DNA from: Pelagophyceae sp. CCMP2097
Lineage: Eukaryota > Sar > Pelagophyceae
NCBI GenBank assembly: GCA_026770575.1
Contig: MU657165.1
Location: 273,723 to 309,930 of the forward strand
Direction of reading: 5' to 3'
Length of the DNA stretch: 36,208 nt
In this document: piece by piece, positions 35,187-36,208 of the stretch
Layout of the letters: the number at the start of each line of letters is the position of its first letter
Position numbering within the stretch: position 1 is the first letter of the stretch
Notes under the pieces: generated by a model
What the model was told of the DNA's origin: nothing
Database searches by the model: none
What the model saw: only the letters and a program-made list of their open reading frames with translations
Made by a program: the position numbers and the translations under genes

Positions 35187-36208
35187 GCCTCTCCAATTCA
35201 CTGTCGAATTTGCACAACAGCAATCGCCGAAGATAACTTTTTTTAGCGCGTGCGCTCTTGCCGCTCCCTCCAGTCGTATAAGTTGGCGCCTCGGAGACCA
35301 GCGCGCGAAGAAGAAACGTCTCAAACCGCGAAATTTTAGTAGCCTACTTTGGAGGCAAGGAATTGCCGGCCAATTTGGACATAACGTTCGGGCATAGTGC
35401 CCCTAACGTCTGTCTCAATTGGCCGGGAACTCATTGGCGCCTTCATCGACTTTTGATTTGTGCCCTAAGGTTTAGACTTGATTAACTACTAAATTAAGAA
35501 GCTTTCGCAGAGAATCGCCAAAATAAGGCAGTTGACGAAAAAGCCAAACAAGCGCGCCCAGGGCGTCTCGCGGGAGTGGCCGGCGCAGCGCCAGCCGCCT
35601 ACACGAGCCAAAAATAGTTAATAGATTTCCGGTGATAATCTAATTCGACAGTGATTTGGTACGCCTTGATTTTCACCAACTTGGTACGCTTTGACCTTTT
35701 TCGCTCAAGCGGGTCGATCCGGCCTCTCCTGGGGCCCCGTTTCGCGGCGTGGCGCGGCTCGATGCCACCCGACCGCGCCTCGGCCTTCAATGAGGAAGAC
35801 CGGGCCGCCAATCTGACGCCAGGGCCATTCTCGTGACAACTACTCCGGTTGAAAAATGAAGCTTTGCGCGCGATCTGGATGCTCCCCGAGGCCCGCTTCA
35901 CGGCGCGGGACCCGCGACGGCCGCACTGACGACACACCAAAGCAGCCGCACCTCTTCGTCGGGAGACTCGCGCCGAACCACCGCCGCCGGTCAAGAGATT
36001 TTGGCCGACTTGCCTTTTTGGCGAAGCTTAGCGGGTTGGTGGCTGGTTCAACCAGCCCTCGGGCGAGCCTGAAATTTGGGCAGCTCGCAGAGAGCATCGT
36101 CCCGGGCCCCGATCCGAAGTAACAGCCTCGTAGTCGGCGTACAGCCTGCCCGGCGCTAAAAATAGCGAAAGCGTACCAAATTAGGAGAGCGTACCAAATT
36201 GGAGAGGC
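35187..36208. mobile_element. Second transposon-like element with TIRs, interrupted by the CACTA-like copy, reaching the window edge
   Basis: With the inserted 455-bp element and its duplicated ATT removed, the left end reads GCCTCTCCAATTTGGTACGC. The last 20 bases of the window (36,189-36,208) are its exact reverse complement. Subterminal copies of TTGGTACGCTTT-like words occur near 35,660 and 35,688 and, inverted, near 36,152-36,180. Inverted ends plus repeated subterminal motifs are typical of DNA transposons. The interior (35,657-36,150) has no recognisable transposase; an 88-codon frame at 35,856 is unremarkable. The true right boundary may lie outside the window. Confidence 0.6.
35199..35653 (-). 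mobile_element. CACTA-like non-autonomous element, right copy (455 bp)
   Basis: The same element as at 25,969, in the opposite orientation. It has intact ends CACTGTCGAATT and AATTCGACAGTG, flanked by ATT on both sides (35,196-35,198 and 35,654-35,656). By eye it differs from the left copy at about a dozen positions. It shares the internal near-palindrome with an AATTGGCCGG stem. It carries no coding sequence. Confidence 0.88.

Noticed and set aside
25969..35653. LTR retrotransposon or one large transposon bounded by the two 455-bp repeats
   Set aside because: The repeats are inverted, each has its own terminal inverted ends and its own 3-bp target duplication, and the interval holds ordinary host genes.
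35856..36122. 88-codon frame inside the edge element as a transposase
   Set aside because: No DDE/DDD or zinc-finger pattern, Arg/Ser/Pro-rich composition, and an equally long frame exists on the other strand.
1..36208. CRISPR arrays, bacterial operons, tRNA or rRNA genes
   Set aside because: No regularly spaced short palindromic repeats, no cloverleaf-like or rRNA-like sequence seen. Short introns and eukaryote-only proteins exclude a bacterial origin.

Overview
The window looks like nuclear DNA of a small, GC-rich eukaryotic alga. A stramenopile of the pelagophyte type (Aureococcus-like) fits best, but that is an inference from style, not a database match. The genes are eukaryotic (dynactin p62, EMC3, mitochondrial E3-binding protein, MYND/Sel1 proteins). 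They carry many spliceosomal introns, mostly 41-120 nt, often with a GTGCGT- or GTGAGT-like donor. Coding sequence has very high GC at third codon positions, and many proteins begin with Arg/Ala-rich organelle presequences. All gene models below were rebuilt by hand from donor/acceptor sites, reading-frame continuity and family conservation. Each multi-exon model closes in frame.

Layout. 0.3-3.4 kb: a small mitochondrial lipoyl-domain protein (+), a group XII phospholipase A2-like secreted protein (-) and a divergent basic protein of unknown function (+). 3.6-7.3 kb: a glycine-betaine-type N-methyltransferase (-) divergent from an organellar arginyl-tRNA synthetase (+), followed by a 115-bp fold-back element and about 1.1 kb without a supportable gene. 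8.6-14.9 kb: three minus-strand paralogues built of 37-residue helical (HPR/OPR/FASTK-like) repeats, two with an N-terminal RRM, interrupted by a plus-strand MYND/RING/Sel1 gene with two compensating frameshifts. 15.3-19.5 kb: galactose mutarotase (-), membrane-anchored PhoD-type phosphatase (+) and RluA-type pseudouridine synthase (-). A 75-bp tandem duplication lies where the last two converge. 19.8-22.9 kb: a six-exon gene that joins an RGG-rich tail, an FSH1-type serine hydrolase, an RWD domain and an OBG/Ygr210-type GTPase in one frame. 23.3-25.8 kb: decayed copies of a MYND/Sel1 gene and of a glycosyltransferase-like gene. 26-27.3 kb: repeat-rich, gene-poor. 27.4-35.1 kb: dynactin p62 (-), PDH E3-binding protein (+), a secretory-pathway glycosyltransferase hidden in short exons (-), EMC3 (+) and a Nudix hydrolase (-).

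Two nearly identical 454/455-bp elements lie in opposite orientation at 25,969-26,422 and 35,199-35,653. They have CACTG-type terminal inverted repeats and 3-bp target duplications, as in CACTA-like transposons. The right-hand copy sits inside the terminal repeat of a second element that runs to the window edge.

The genes are arranged mostly as head-to-head pairs sharing 90-283 bp of upstream DNA, and tail-to-tail pairs separated by as little as 38 bp. Several products serve mitochondria or plastids (lipoyl protein, E3BP, ArgRS, RluA, HPR proteins), but nothing in the layout suggests a single pathway operon. The most unusual items are the hydrolase-RWD-GTPase fusion, the RRM-HPR array, the catalytically altered PLA2, and recurrent GC-AG introns.
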